DNA from: Bacteroides ovatus
Lineage (GTDB): Bacteria > Bacteroidota > Bacteroidia > Bacteroidales > Bacteroidaceae
NCBI RefSeq assembly: GCF_001314995.1
Contig: NZ_CP012938.1
Location: forward strand, 806,001-870,000
Reading direction: 5' to 3'
DNA: 64,000 bases
Shown here: positions 35,711 through 45,286 of the stretch, piece after piece
Layout of the letters: every line of letters starts with the position of its first letter
Position numbering within the stretch: position 1 is the stretch's first letter
Notes under the pieces: model-generated
Seen by the model: the letters and a program-made list of their open reading frames with translations, nothing else
Database searches by the model: none
What the model was told of the DNA's origin: nothing
Program-made: the position numbers and the translations under genes

Positions 35711-36505
35711 ATGAAAAGAATAACAGTCATAATCTTCGTATCTTTTTTTATCCTGCTGAAAGGGTATTCTCAAAAGATTGAAATATATGAAGAGGCGGGA
35801 ATTAAGTATGCAGCTATTAAATCAATGGAGTTACCGGCAAACAGGGTGGAAAATAGAAGTGAAAACCCTGACTTTTATAAAACTATTCAATTATTTAAGT
35901 ACACCGACAGCGGTATGGATACTGAACCCATTCAAGTTAACGGTGAGAATGTTTATGTAAAACGGATTACACGACATCCTTACAACGAGAATAATCAAAC
36001 AATAAAAATCGTTTGGAAAGTATCGGAATACTTTATCATTTCTCCGGATAATGTATGTAGCGATGGAAATGATAGTGATGGAAAGAATGTGGGAGAGAAA
36101 ACAATGAAATGGGCTACAGCGAACGGATACCTTGCTACGGCAAACACAAATAGTTATACTACGGCAAGTTTTGCAGTACCCAAAGGATGTGCAATGTATC
36201 GTGGAAAGGACGGGAAAGATGAACCTGGGACATGGCGGATACCTACATTAAGGGAGGGAAGCCTAATTATGATTTTTTATAAGGAATTAGAGAGAACCAA
36301 GGATAAAGGCACCGATTTCCAGCCGTTTGATTTGTCGTTAGATGATAAAAAGGGAACAGCTTATTGGTTGGCAACAGAAAATAATACTAGTGGGAGTGCA
36401 TGGTCTATAAAATTTTATCCTATGGCAGTGAAATATACATCATCCCTTATCTCCAAGGGTAGCACTCTTTATCTCCGCTGTATCCGGGATATTCCATTAA
36501 AATGA
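35711..36505 (+). CDS. FISUMP/C-type-lectin-like secreted protein
   Basis: A 264-residue exported protein with signal peptide ending near LLKGYSQK and no lipobox. The C-terminal half carries the FISUMP-like pattern: GTWRIPTLREGSLIM, then AYWLATENNTSGSAWSIKF, then LYLRCIRDI. It is the third protein in a row with an RC(V/I)R(D/N) ending, so it likely shares a lectin-like fold with the two larger tip candidates. Its small size suggests a stand-alone adhesin subunit or cap. Confidence 0.7.
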   Translation: MKRITVIIFVSFFILLKGYSQKIEIYEEAGIKYAAIKSMELPANRVENRSENPDFYKTIQLFKYTDSGMDTEPIQVNGENVYVKRITRHPYNENNQTIKIVWKVSEYFIISPDNVCSDGNDSDGKNVGEKTMKWATANGYLATANTNSYTTASFAVPKGCAMYRGKDGKDEPGTWRIPTLREGSLIMIFYKELERTKDKGTDFQPFDLSLDDKKGTAYWLATENNTSGSAWSIKFYPMAVKYTSSLISKGSTLYLRCIRDIPLK

Positions 36506-36556
36506 GTTACGAACAAAATCATCATCAGTTTATATACACACTTATTATCATACAAA

Positions 36557-36922
36557 ATGAAAACGATAAAAGCCGAAATATTAATGATTGAAGGAGCACC
36601 ATTCCCTGCCATTGAAAAAGTATATGATCCTTCAAGTAAAAAATGTAATGGGAGGATTACACCACAAGCCCCCATTGTCATCACTGGACATCACTTGGAT
36701 ATGTTAACATGGGATAGCGCCAATCTATACCTTGTGTCTTCAGTAAATGACAGAATGTTGATAGAATGTGGTGATATTCATAAATATTCGGACGATAAAG
36801 TGTATACAACCATTCCTGATATTGATGAAGGTGAATATTTTCTGGCACTGATGATTCTGATGAAAGATAAAGAAAGTTTCTTATATATCTTTCCCATATC
36901 TTTGATTGTACAATTTACTTAA
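36557..36922 (+). CDS. Small Ig/IPT-like protein of unknown function
   Basis: A 121-residue protein with no signal peptide. A central pattern (GRITPQAPIVITGHHLDML ... NLYLVSSVNDRMLIECGDIHKYSDDKVYTTIPDIDEGEYFLALMI) recalls IPT/TIG or DUF4469 Ig-like folds, with the closing P-x-I/L-x-x-G-x-Y motif. I do not recognise a specific family. It lies 51 bases after the fimbrial operon and 79 before the AraC regulator, on the same strand, so it may be the last gene of the fimbrial unit. Confidence 0.55.
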   Translation: MKTIKAEILMIEGAPFPAIEKVYDPSSKKCNGRITPQAPIVITGHHLDMLTWDSANLYLVSSVNDRMLIECGDIHKYSDDKVYTTIPDIDEGEYFLALMILMKDKESFLYIFPISLIVQFT

Positions 36923-37001
36923 TCAAAATGTCACGATTAACATATGTATATATAGAAGCAAGAAATAAAGACAAACAGCATAATAGCATAAATTGCAGTC
37001 A

Positions 37002-37895
37002 ATGAAAGATAATAAGCCATATAGGCAAAATAAAGTATTTGATAATATATCAGAAACAGAAGAGTTTAATGTCTATACTAAAATAGACGATTTACCGCTT
37101 AATGTAACTCCTGCGTATCTTGAAGAAGGGATAAACGGGATATGTACGGGAGGCAGTGCGCTTTTCAATGTTTTTGGTAATAAACGACGGATTGTTCCCA
37201 ATGATCTGGTTGTTATTTTTCCTTTCCAGTTGGCTGCTGTCACAGAGATTAGCGATGACTTTTCAATGACTTTTCTCAAAGTATCCAAAAACTTGTTTAT
37301 GGATACGATAAGCGGAGTATGTATACCTACTCTTGATTTTTTCTTTTATATGCGGAAAAATTTCAGCACTCCGCTATGCGATGAAGAATGTCAACGCTTC
37401 ATTCACTTTTGTCATATACTGATTTATCGTATCAACTTGCCTCGGAACTTATTCAGACGGGAGTCTATTATGCAACTATTACGTGTTTTCTATTGGGATA
37501 TCTATGTGGCTTATAAAAGAAATCCGAAAGCTGCCGAATTAGTAAAATATACCCGTAAGGAAAAACTTTTATTCGACTTCTTTTGTTTGGTGATCGAATT
37601 TCATACCGTAAGCCGGGATGTTGCGTTTTATGCGCAAAAGATGTGCGTGTCCGCTAAACACCTTACAATGGTAATTACGGATATGAGCGGCCGTTCGGCA
37701 AAAGACTGGATTATAGAATATTCCATTCTTGAGATAAAGGCTCTTCTACGGGATTCGGACCTTGAAATAAAAGAAGTGGCATCACGTACAAACTTCCAGT
37801 CGAATTCCGTTATGACAAGGTTCTTTCGCGAACATACCGGCATGACACCGTCTGATTATAGAGAAAGAATTTTTATTCAGATAGATGGATCATGA
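37002..37895 (+). CDS. AraC-family transcriptional regulator
   Basis: A 297-residue regulator. The N-terminal two thirds form an AraC-type sensing/dimerisation domain (GGSALFNVFGNKRRIVPNDLVVIFP). The C-terminal 100 residues form the double helix-turn-helix (VAFYAQKMCVSAKHLTMVITDMSG ... IKEVASRTNFQSNSVMTRFFREHTGMTPSDYR). The ATG at 37002 is used; nine bases upstream there is only a TTG. It sits just after the fimbrial genes and before a strong terminator, so control of the fimbrial operon is more likely than control of the glycosidases downstream. That target is inference. Confidence 0.88.
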   Translation: MKDNKPYRQNKVFDNISETEEFNVYTKIDDLPLNVTPAYLEEGINGICTGGSALFNVFGNKRRIVPNDLVVIFPFQLAAVTEISDDFSMTFLKVSKNLFMDTISGVCIPTLDFFFYMRKNFSTPLCDEECQRFIHFCHILIYRINLPRNLFRRESIMQLLRVFYWDIYVAYKRNPKAAELVKYTRKEKLLFDFFCLVIEFHTVSRDVAFYAQKMCVSAKHLTMVITDMSGRSAKDWIIEYSILEIKALLRDSDLEIKEVASRTNFQSNSVMTRFFREHTGMTPSDYRERIFIQIDGS

Positions 37896-37964
37896 TTTAT
37901 AGTTAGTTAAGTAATATACGAAATACTGCCTGTGAAGGTCGTCTATTGTTTGTTTTGTTTGTGT

Positions 37965-38009
37965 GGTGCACCTTCTTCCGAGAGTAGGAAAGGAGGTGCA
38001 CCTTTTTTT
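37965..38009 (+). terminator. Rho-independent terminator after the AraC gene
   Basis: GGTGCACCT (37965-37973) pairs with AGGTGCACC (37994-38002), followed by seven T. It insulates the GH106 operon from the fimbrial/AraC unit. Confidence 0.88.
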
Positions 38010-38049
38010 GATTAAAGTTGTTATATTCCTGATCTCATAAGCTAATAGT

Positions 38050-38075
38050 GAGTACAAAACAGAGTGATTTTCGTC
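38050..38075 (+). promoter_or_regulatory. ECF-type promoter, site B (GH106 operon)
   Basis: GAGTACAAA, 13 bases, CGTC, then AGT eight bases on, exactly as at site A. CGTC ends 27 bases before the ATG at 38103. There is no TAnnTTTG box between the terminator at 38009 and the gene. Confidence 0.6.
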
Positions 38076-38102
38076 TTTACTTTAGTAAAAATATAGACTG
38101 GA

Positions 38103-41100
38103 ATGAAAAGCCGACTGAAACAACAAATATTTGCACTTTCTCTATTAGCATGGACAGCCGTATGCCCTGCCGATGCACAGCAAACACGCTCACTTAGGGA
38201 GCAATTTCAAAATCCGTCAGACGAAGCAAAACCCTGGACCTTTTGGTATTGGATGTATGGTGCCGTGTCTAAAGAAGGGATTACAGCCGACTTGGAGGCA
38301 ATGAAACATGCCGGATTAGGAGGTACTTATCTGATGCCGATTAAAGGTATTCATGAAGGTGCCCAATACGATGGCAAGGCGCAGCAGCTAACTCCCGAAT
38401 GGTGGGAGATGGTACGTTTCAGCATGGAAGAAGCAGATCGTTTGGGGCTGAAATTGGGGATGCACATTTGTGATGGTTTCGCATTGGCGGGAGGTCCCTG
38501 GATTACTCCCGAAGAATCTATGCAGAAAGTGGTTTGGAGCGATACGATTGTAAACGGAGGAAAGCTGATGGCTATTCGCCTGCCACAACCGGAAGCCTAT
38601 GAAAGCTATTATGAAGATATTGCATTATTCGCTTTGCCGGTAGAAGACGCAGCGGACGAGATGCAGGCAAAGATTACTTGTGTCAATCTAGCCACGACAG
38701 GAAATGTAAAAGCTACTCAAACAGTGAATATGGATGCGGCAGGAGTGATCCGTTCATCCTATCCATGCTATATCCAGTATGAATACGAGCAACCTTTCAC
38801 TTGCCGGAACATCGAAATCGTTTTAAATGGTAATAATTATCAGGCACACCGCTTGAAAGTAATGGCCAGTGATGACGGAGTGAATTATCGTTTGGTTAAG
38901 CAGTTGGTTCCTGCCCGTCAGGGATGGCAGAATACGGATGAGAATTCAACTCATAGTATTCCTCCGACTACCGCCCGTTTCTTCCGTTTCTACTGGACTC
39001 CTGAAGGAAGCGAACCGGGAAGTGAAGATATGGATGCTGCCAAATGGAAGCCCAATCTGAAAATAAAAGAATTACGCCTGCATCGGGAAGCCCGTCTGAA
39101 CCAGTGGGAAGGAAAAGCCGGACTGGTATGGCGTGTTGCTCAAGCTACCAAAGAAGAGGAAGTTGGGAAACAGGACTGCTATTCACTTTCACAAGTCATC
39201 AATCTGACAGAGCAATATACTAGTCATTCGAATGGAAAAACATTGACCGCCACTCTCCCCAAAGGAAAATGGAAATTACTCCGCATGGGACATACAGCTA
39301 CCGGACATACCAATGCCACAGCGGGAGGCGGAAAAGGATTGGAATGTGATAAGTTTAACCCGAAAACGGTACGGAAACAATTCGATAACTGGTTTGCGCA
39401 GGCATTTGCAAAGACCAATCCCGAAGTAGCTCGTCGCGTACTGAAATATATGCATGTCGACAGTTGGGAATGTGGCAGCCAAAACTGGAATAAACGTTTC
39501 GCTATTGAATTTCAGAAACGTCGTGGCTACGATTTGATGCCTTATCTACCTCTATTGGCAGGTATTCCGATGGAAAGTGTCGAACAAAGTGAAAAGATTC
39601 TGCGAGACGTACGTACTACCATATCAGAACTCGTCGTAGATGTGTTTTATCAGGTATTGGCGGACTGTGCGAGAGAATATGATTGCCAGTTTTCGGCAGA
39701 ATGTGTAGCTCCGACGATGGTAAGCGATGGTCTATTACATTATCAAAAAGTAGATCTTCCGATGGGTGAATTTTGGTTGAACAGTCCTACACATGACAAA
39801 CCGAATGATATGCTCGACGCTATTAGCGGAGCACATATCTACGGAAAGAATATTATTCAGGCTGAAGGGTTCACGGAAGTGCGTGGCACGTGGGATGAAT
39901 ACCCCGGAATGTTGAAAGCCTTGTTGGATCGTAATTACGCATTAGGAATCAATCGTCTTTTCTACCATGTATATGTACATAATCCCTGGCTGGACCGCAA
40001 GCCCGGCATGACATTGGATGGCATCGGACTATTCTTCCAACGGGATCAGACCTGGTGGGATAAAGGCGCAAAAGCCTTTTCCGAATATGCTACCCGTTGC
40101 CAGTCGTTATTGCAATATGGGCATCCGGTAACAGACATCGCAGTCTTTACAGGCGAAGAAGTGCCGAGGCGTTCGATATTACCGGAACGATTGGTTCCCT
40201 CTCTACCGGGAATCTTCGGTGCAGAACGAGTGGAAAGTGAACGCATCCGTCTGGCTAATGAGGGACAGCCTTTACGTGTACGTCCGGTAGGTGTTACTCA
40301 TTCAGCTAACATGGCTGATCCGGAGAAATGGGTGAATCCGCTTCGTGGATATGCATACGATAGTTTTAATAAAGATGCAATCCTTCGTTTGGCGAAAGCA
40401 GAAAACGGACGAATAACGTTGCCGGGTGGAGCAAGTTATAAAGTATTGGTACTGCCTCTTGCGCGTCCAATGAATCTCGAACCTGTATTGTCATCGGAAG
40501 TGCAGAAGAAAATCAATGAACTAAAAGAAGCTGGCATTTTGGTACCTTCTTTACCTTATACAGAAGAAGATTTTTCTGTGTATGGTCTGGAACGTGATAT
40601 GATTGTGCCGGAAGATATTGCCTGGACGCATCGTCGTGGCGAACTTGGCGAACTCTATTTCGTAGCCAACCAAAAGAACGAAACACGCACGTTTACTGCA
40701 AGTATGCGTATTAACGGTAAGAAACCGGAATGTTGGAATCCGGTGACGGGTGAGATGAATATTCATCCTTCCTATCGTATCAACGGAAACCGGACAGAAG
40801 TTACTCTCACATTGGCTCCTAATGAGTCCGTATTCATCGTATATCCTGCGGAGGGAGTACATGAAGGCTATGGAGAGTCCTCTCTCCAACTGCAAAAGGA
40901 GAAAAAAGATATAGCCAAAGAGCCTTTAAACATAGCTTTGGAAGCAAAGGAATATGCTATAACTTTTGCAGCTAACAAAAAAACGCTCACACGAAAAAAA
41001 CTCTTCGACTGGAGCCAAGAATCGGACGAACAGATACGTTATTATTCGGGGACAGCAACCTATAAAACAACTTTCCGCTGGAAAAATAAACCGAATAAAG

Positions 41101-41402
41101 ACCAACAGATTTATCTGAATCTGGGAACAGTTTATAATTTGGCAACTGTTCGTGTGAATGGCGTAGATTGTGGCACAATCTGGACTGCTCCTTATCGTGC
41201 AAATATTACAGGTGCCCTGAAAAAAGGAACTAATGAGCTTGAAATAGAGGTTACAAATACTTGGGCGAATGCACTGACAGGAGCTGATGAAGGAAAAGCA
41301 CCGTTTGATGGCATTTGGACTAATGCAAAATATCGCAGGGCAGAGAAAACGTTGCTTCCGGCAGGATTGCTCGGACCTTTGAGTTTTTCTACCACAGAAT
41401 AA
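38103..41402 (+). CDS. GH106 alpha-L-rhamnosidase
   Basis: A 1099-residue secreted enzyme; signal peptide ends near CPADAQQ. The start PWTFWYWMYGAVSKEGITADLEAMKHAGLGG is diagnostic of GH106, which removes alpha-linked L-rhamnose with inversion. Conserved acids are Glu456 (VDSWECGSQ), Glu533 (SAECVAP) and Glu588 (IQAEGFTE). The first and last are each five residues before the key glutamates I remember for BT0986 (461 and 593), so this is probably its counterpart, acting on RG-II chain B. A C-terminal galactose-binding-like domain (about 960-1090) follows. It is the first gene of an operon (GH106, acetylesterase, DUF5703, GH2) driven by site B. Confidence 0.9.
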   Translation: MKSRLKQQIFALSLLAWTAVCPADAQQTRSLREQFQNPSDEAKPWTFWYWMYGAVSKEGITADLEAMKHAGLGGTYLMPIKGIHEGAQYDGKAQQLTPEWWEMVRFSMEEADRLGLKLGMHICDGFALAGGPWITPEESMQKVVWSDTIVNGGKLMAIRLPQPEAYESYYEDIALFALPVEDAADEMQAKITCVNLATTGNVKATQTVNMDAAGVIRSSYPCYIQYEYEQPFTCRNIEIVLNGNNYQAHRLKVMASDDGVNYRLVKQLVPARQGWQNTDENSTHSIPPTTARFFRFYWTPEGSEPGSEDMDAAKWKPNLKIKELRLHREARLNQWEGKAGLVWRVAQATKEEEVGKQDCYSLSQVINLTEQYTSHSNGKTLTATLPKGKWKLLRMGHTATGHTNATAGGGKGLECDKFNPKTVRKQFDNWFAQAFAKTNPEVARRVLKYMHVDSWECGSQNWNKRFAIEFQKRRGYDLMPYLPLLAGIPMESVEQSEKILRDVRTTISELVVDVFYQVLADCAREYDCQFSAECVAPTMVSDGLLHYQKVDLPMGEFWLNSPTHDKPNDMLDAISGAHIYGKNIIQAEGFTEVRGTWDEYPGMLKALLDRNYALGINRLFYHVYVHNPWLDRKPGMTLDGIGLFFQRDQTWWDKGAKAFSEYATRCQSLLQYGHPVTDIAVFTGEEVPRRSILPERLVPSLPGIFGAERVESERIRLANEGQPLRVRPVGVTHSANMADPEKWVNPLRGYAYDSFNKDAILRLAKAENGRITLPGGASYKVLVLPLARPMNLEPVLSSEVQKKINELKEAGILVPSLPYTEEDFSVYGLERDMIVPEDIAWTHRRGELGELYFVANQKNETRTFTASMRINGKKPECWNPVTGEMNIHPSYRINGNRTEVTLTLAPNESVFIVYPAEGVHEGYGESSLQLQKEKKDIAKEPLNIALEAKEYAITFAANKKTLTRKKLFDWSQESDEQIRYYSGTATYKTTFRWKNKPNKDQQIYLNLGTVYNLATVRVNGVDCGTIWTAPYRANITGALKKGTNELEIEVTNTWANALTGADEGKAPFDGIWTNAKYRRAEKTLLPAGLLGPLSFSTTE

Positions 41403-41413
41403 AATAGATTTTT

Positions 41414-41493
41414 AAGGCACGGATTACGCGGATTACACGGTTTATGAGAATCGTATTACATAAAGTAACAGCGCAATCCATGTAATCCGTGCC
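41414..41493. repeat. Inverted repeat with GGCACGGATTAC arms
   Basis: The left arm (41414-41440) contains GGCACGGATTAC followed by a second, imperfect CGGATTAC. The right arm (41471-41493) ends in GTAATCCGTGCC. The arms can fold into a long hairpin between the GH106 and acetylesterase genes. The CACGGATTAC word is familiar from other Bacteroidetes intergenic repeats. It may set mRNA decay or processing in the operon. Confidence 0.7.
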
Positions 41494-41518
41494 CAATTCA
41501 TTATAATATAGCTAAAGT

Positions 41519-42952
41519 ATGAAAAGTTCAATTATTAAAACAGGTACAATGTTGGCAGGTTTTCTGCTTGCTGCCTGCCTGTCAACACACGCAGAAGTAA
41601 AGCTACCGGCTATTTTTTCTGATGGCATGGTGATGCAGCAACAGACCAATGCAAACCTTTGGGGGACGGCGACTCCTCATAAAAAAGTAACAGTGACCAC
41701 TAGTTGGAATGGAAAACAATATGCAGCAACAGCAGATAAAAATGGGGCATGGAAACTGACAGTAGCTACTCCCGAAGCGGGAGGCCCTTATACTGTGACT
41801 TTTGATGATGGAACCCAAAAGAAACTGAATAATATTCTGATAGGCGAGCTTTGGCTTTGTTCCGGACAAAGTAATATGGAAATGCCGATGAAAGGCTTCA
41901 AAAACCAACCGGTAGAAAATGCCAATATGGACATTCTTCACAGCAAGAATCCGCAAATCCGTCTGTTTACGGTGAAACGTACTTCTACATTCACTCCGCA
42001 GAATGACGTTATCGGTTCGTGGAAAGAAGCAACCCCGGCCAGTGTCCGTGATTTCAGCGCAACAGCCTATTATTTCGGGAGACTGGTAAATGAAATATTA
42101 GATGTTCCGGTTGGGTTGGTTGTAGCAGCCTGGGGTGGTTCCGCCTGTGAAGCATGGATGACAGCGGACTGGCTGAAAGCCTTCCCGGAAGCGAAGATTC
42201 CTCAAACGGAAGCCGACATAAAATCTAAAAACCGTACTCCGACCGTGCTTTATAACGGTATGTTGCATCCGTTAATCGGTATGACAATGAAAGGAGTGAT
42301 TTGGTATCAGGGCGAAGATAACTGGAATCGTGCCCATACGTATACTGATATGTTTACCCGATTGATTAATGGTTGGCGTGCCGAATGGAAACAGGGTGAT
42401 TTTCCCTTTTATTATTGCCAGATAGCTCCGTATGATTACGGGATTATTACCGAAAAAGGAAAGGAAGTGATAAATTCGGCATATCTCCGGGAGGCACAGG
42501 CAAAAGTAGAGCATCGTGTAGCTAACAGTGGTATGGCTGTATTACTGGATGCAGGAATGGAAAAAGGTATTCATCCCGCGAAGAAACAGGTTGCAGGCGA
42601 ACGCCTGGCACTTCTGGCTTTAACTAAAACGTATGGAGTGGAAGGTGTAAATGGCGAAAGTCCTTATTATAAAAGCATTGAAATAAAGAACGACACCGTA
42701 GTTGTCAGCTTCGAACGTGCCAATATGTGGATCAGCGGCAAGAACTGTTTCGAATCGAAAAACTTTCAGGTAGCCGGCGAAGATAAAGTTTTTTACCCGG
42801 CCAAAGCATGGATAGAACGTAGTAAGATGCTGGTGAAAAGCGATAAAGTGTCGCACCCGGTAGCTGTTCGATATTGTTTTGAAAACTATGTGGAAGGAGA
42901 TGTATATTGCGACGGATTGCCTTTAGGGTCTTTTCGTTCGGATGATTGGTAA
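41519..42952 (+). CDS. Sialate O-acetylesterase-like SGNH esterase
   Basis: A 477-residue secreted esterase with signal peptide ending near STHAEV. The nucleophile Ser lies in LWLCSGQSNMEMP, the oxyanion/block V region is IWYQGEDNW, and a catalytic His is probable in EKGIHPAKKQ. Families of this type (sialate O-acetylesterase, CE20) remove acetyl groups from carbohydrates. In this operon the target is more likely an O-acetylated RG-II sugar (aceric acid or 2-O-methylfucose residues carry acetyls) than sialic acid; that is inference. It lies between GH106 and the DUF5703 gene with a gap of only 33 bases to the latter. Confidence 0.85.
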   Translation: MKSSIIKTGTMLAGFLLAACLSTHAEVKLPAIFSDGMVMQQQTNANLWGTATPHKKVTVTTSWNGKQYAATADKNGAWKLTVATPEAGGPYTVTFDDGTQKKLNNILIGELWLCSGQSNMEMPMKGFKNQPVENANMDILHSKNPQIRLFTVKRTSTFTPQNDVIGSWKEATPASVRDFSATAYYFGRLVNEILDVPVGLVVAAWGGSACEAWMTADWLKAFPEAKIPQTEADIKSKNRTPTVLYNGMLHPLIGMTMKGVIWYQGEDNWNRAHTYTDMFTRLINGWRAEWKQGDFPFYYCQIAPYDYGIITEKGKEVINSAYLREAQAKVEHRVANSGMAVLLDAGMEKGIHPAKKQVAGERLALLALTKTYGVEGVNGESPYYKSIEIKNDTVVVSFERANMWISGKNCFESKNFQVAGEDKVFYPAKAWIERSKMLVKSDKVSHPVAVRYCFENYVEGDVYCDGLPLGSFRSDDW

Positions 42953-42985
42953 TCGCAAATAGACAAGGTAAAATATGAAAAATAT

Positions 42986-45286
42986 ATGAAGAGACTTTAT
43001 CTGATTATAACCATACTGTTTGTTGGCGTGTCGGCTCTTTGGAGTCAGCATGCCAATGTCATTTGGAATACTCCCAGTCGTAATTCTTCTGAATCTATGC
43101 CCTGTGGCGGTGGAGATATTGGGATGAATATATGGGTAGAAGACGGTGATGTTATGTTCTATGTGAGCCGTAGCGGTACATTCGATGAAAACAACTGTCA
43201 GTTAAAACAAGGGCGTGTACGTCTCCGCCTGTCGCCCAATCCTTTCAAAGACGCTAAAAATTTTCGTCAGGAGTTGAAGCTGAAAGACGGATATGTAGAA
43301 ATCGCGGCGGGAAACACGCAGATACAATTTTGGGTAGATGTTTTTCATCCGATTATACATGTAGAGGTAACAAATGCACAACCGTTGCAGACTGAAGTCT
43401 TTTATGAAAATTGGCGCTATCAGGCACGGCCTGTCAGAAAAGGAGAGGGGCAACAGTGTTCCTACAAATGGGCTCCCCCAAAAGGTACTGTGACGGAGTC
43501 CGACTGTGTTTCCGTAAATACAAATCAACTTCTGTTCTATCATCGCAATCCTGAACAGACCGTTTTTGATGTAGTTGTCGCTCAACAAGGAATGAACGAA
43601 GTAAAATCTCAAATGATGAATCCTTTGAAAAACTTAACTTTCGGAGGAACTCTTTTTGGTGAAAACTTAGAATTTGTCGGTACCACAGATGATGTATATG
43701 CCGGAACAGACTACCGTGCTTGGAAATTCCGTTCTTCCAAAGCAGCCCGGAAAGAACATTTCTGCATTGTGTTACATACAGACCAGACAGAAACAATAGA
43801 AGAGTGGGAGCAGGGAATACAAACAGCTTTGCATAGAATAGCCCCCAAAGGCAAAGTTTCATCGAAGACTATCATACAGGATAAAAAACAGACCCGTTCG
43901 TGGTGGAATTCCTTTTGGCAACGCAGTTTTATCGAAGCAGATGGTGAAGCAAAAGAAATAACTAGAAACTACACCCTTTTCCGCTATATGCTGGGATGTA
44001 ATGCTTATGGCAGCGTACCGACTAAATTCAATGGTGGACTATTTACCTTTGATCCTTGCCATGTCGATGAAAAACAATCTTTTACCCCCGACTACCGGAA
44101 ATGGGGAGGTGGTACGATGACTGCACAGAATCAACGTTTAGTATACTGGCCGATGCTGAAAAGCGGAGACTTTGATATGATGCCTTCCCAGTTTGATTTT
44201 TATAACCGCATGTTGAAGAATGCAGAACTGCGAAGCCGTGTATACTGGCAACATGATGGAGCCTGCTTTAGCGAGCAGATCGAAAATTTCGGTTTACCGA
44301 ACCCCGCAGAATATGGTTTCAAACGACCGGACTGGTTCGACAAAGGATTGGAATATAATGCCTGGCTGGAATATGAATGGGATACGGTTCTTGAATTCTG
44401 CCAAATGATATTGGAAACAAAGAACTATGCAAATGCTAATATTACCCCTTATTTACCTCTGATCGAGAGTTCGCTGACATTCTTCGACGAACATTACCGA
44501 CAACTAGCTTCCCGCCGGGGACGGAAAGCGTTGGATGGCAACGGACATCTGATTCTTTTCCCGGGCTCTGCTTGTGAGACATATAAGATGACTAATAATG
44601 CCAGTAGCACCATCGCTGCTCTAAAAACAGTATTGGAAACTTATGGAAAGAAAGAAGAGATGCTAAAGACAATCCCTCCGATTCCATTGCGGTACATAGA
44701 AATAAAAGATACGTTGAATCCGACTATTGCTCCGGTCTTGAAGCAAACAATTTCGCCCGCTGTAAGTTGGGAACGAATTAATAATGTTGAAACGCCACAA
44801 CTTTATCCAGTGTTTCCATGGCGTATTTATGGAGTAGGAAAGGAGGATCTGGATATGGCACGTAATACCTACTTTTATGACCCGGATGCCATCAAGTTAC
44901 GTTCGCATACCGGATGGAAACAAGATAATATATGGGCTGCCTGTTTAGGCCTGACCGAAGAAGCAAAGAAACTATCTTTAGCCAAATTATCGAATGGACC
45001 GCATCGTTTCCCCGCATTTTGGGGACCGGGATATGACTGGACACCCGATCACAACTGGGGAGGTAGCGGCATGATAGGACTTCAGGAAATGCTATTGCAA
45101 ACCAATGGAGAACAAATACTCCTTTTCCCGGCATGGCCGAAAGAATGGAACGTACATTTCAAACTTCATGCTCCGGGCGAAACAACAGTAGAAGCCACTC
45201 TGAAAAACGGAAAAGTGACGGACTTGAAAGTTTTACCGGAAAGTAGAGAAAAGGATATTGTTATAATGATTGAAAAGGAAAAATGA
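42986..45286 (+). CDS. DUF5703-type (alpha/alpha)6-barrel glycosidase-like protein
   Basis: A 766-residue secreted protein with signal peptide ending at LWSQHAN. The start VIWNTPSRNSSESMPCGGGDIGMNIWVEDGDVMFYVSRSGTFDENN is what I associate with DUF5703, related to GH95-like enzymes: an N-terminal beta-supersandwich (to about 270), a six-hairpin barrel (about 300-650; YWQHDGACFSEQIENFG) and a C-terminal beta domain (LLLFPAWPKEWNVHFKLHAPGETTVEA). Its activity is unknown to me. Its place between an acetylesterase and a GH2 suggests a glycosidase on the same side chain. Repeat R2 begins at its stop codon. Confidence 0.75.
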   Translation: MKRLYLIITILFVGVSALWSQHANVIWNTPSRNSSESMPCGGGDIGMNIWVEDGDVMFYVSRSGTFDENNCQLKQGRVRLRLSPNPFKDAKNFRQELKLKDGYVEIAAGNTQIQFWVDVFHPIIHVEVTNAQPLQTEVFYENWRYQARPVRKGEGQQCSYKWAPPKGTVTESDCVSVNTNQLLFYHRNPEQTVFDVVVAQQGMNEVKSQMMNPLKNLTFGGTLFGENLEFVGTTDDVYAGTDYRAWKFRSSKAARKEHFCIVLHTDQTETIEEWEQGIQTALHRIAPKGKVSSKTIIQDKKQTRSWWNSFWQRSFIEADGEAKEITRNYTLFRYMLGCNAYGSVPTKFNGGLFTFDPCHVDEKQSFTPDYRKWGGGTMTAQNQRLVYWPMLKSGDFDMMPSQFDFYNRMLKNAELRSRVYWQHDGACFSEQIENFGLPNPAEYGFKRPDWFDKGLEYNAWLEYEWDTVLEFCQMILETKNYANANITPYLPLIESSLTFFDEHYRQLASRRGRKALDGNGHLILFPGSACETYKMTNNASSTIAALKTVLETYGKKEEMLKTIPPIPLRYIEIKDTLNPTIAPVLKQTISPAVSWERINNVETPQLYPVFPWRIYGVGKEDLDMARNTYFYDPDAIKLRSHTGWKQDNIWAACLGLTEEAKKLSLAKLSNGPHRFPAFWGPGYDWTPDHNWGGSGMIGLQEMLLQTNGEQILLFPAWPKEWNVHFKLHAPGETTVEATLKNGKVTDLKVLPESREKDIVIMIEKEK

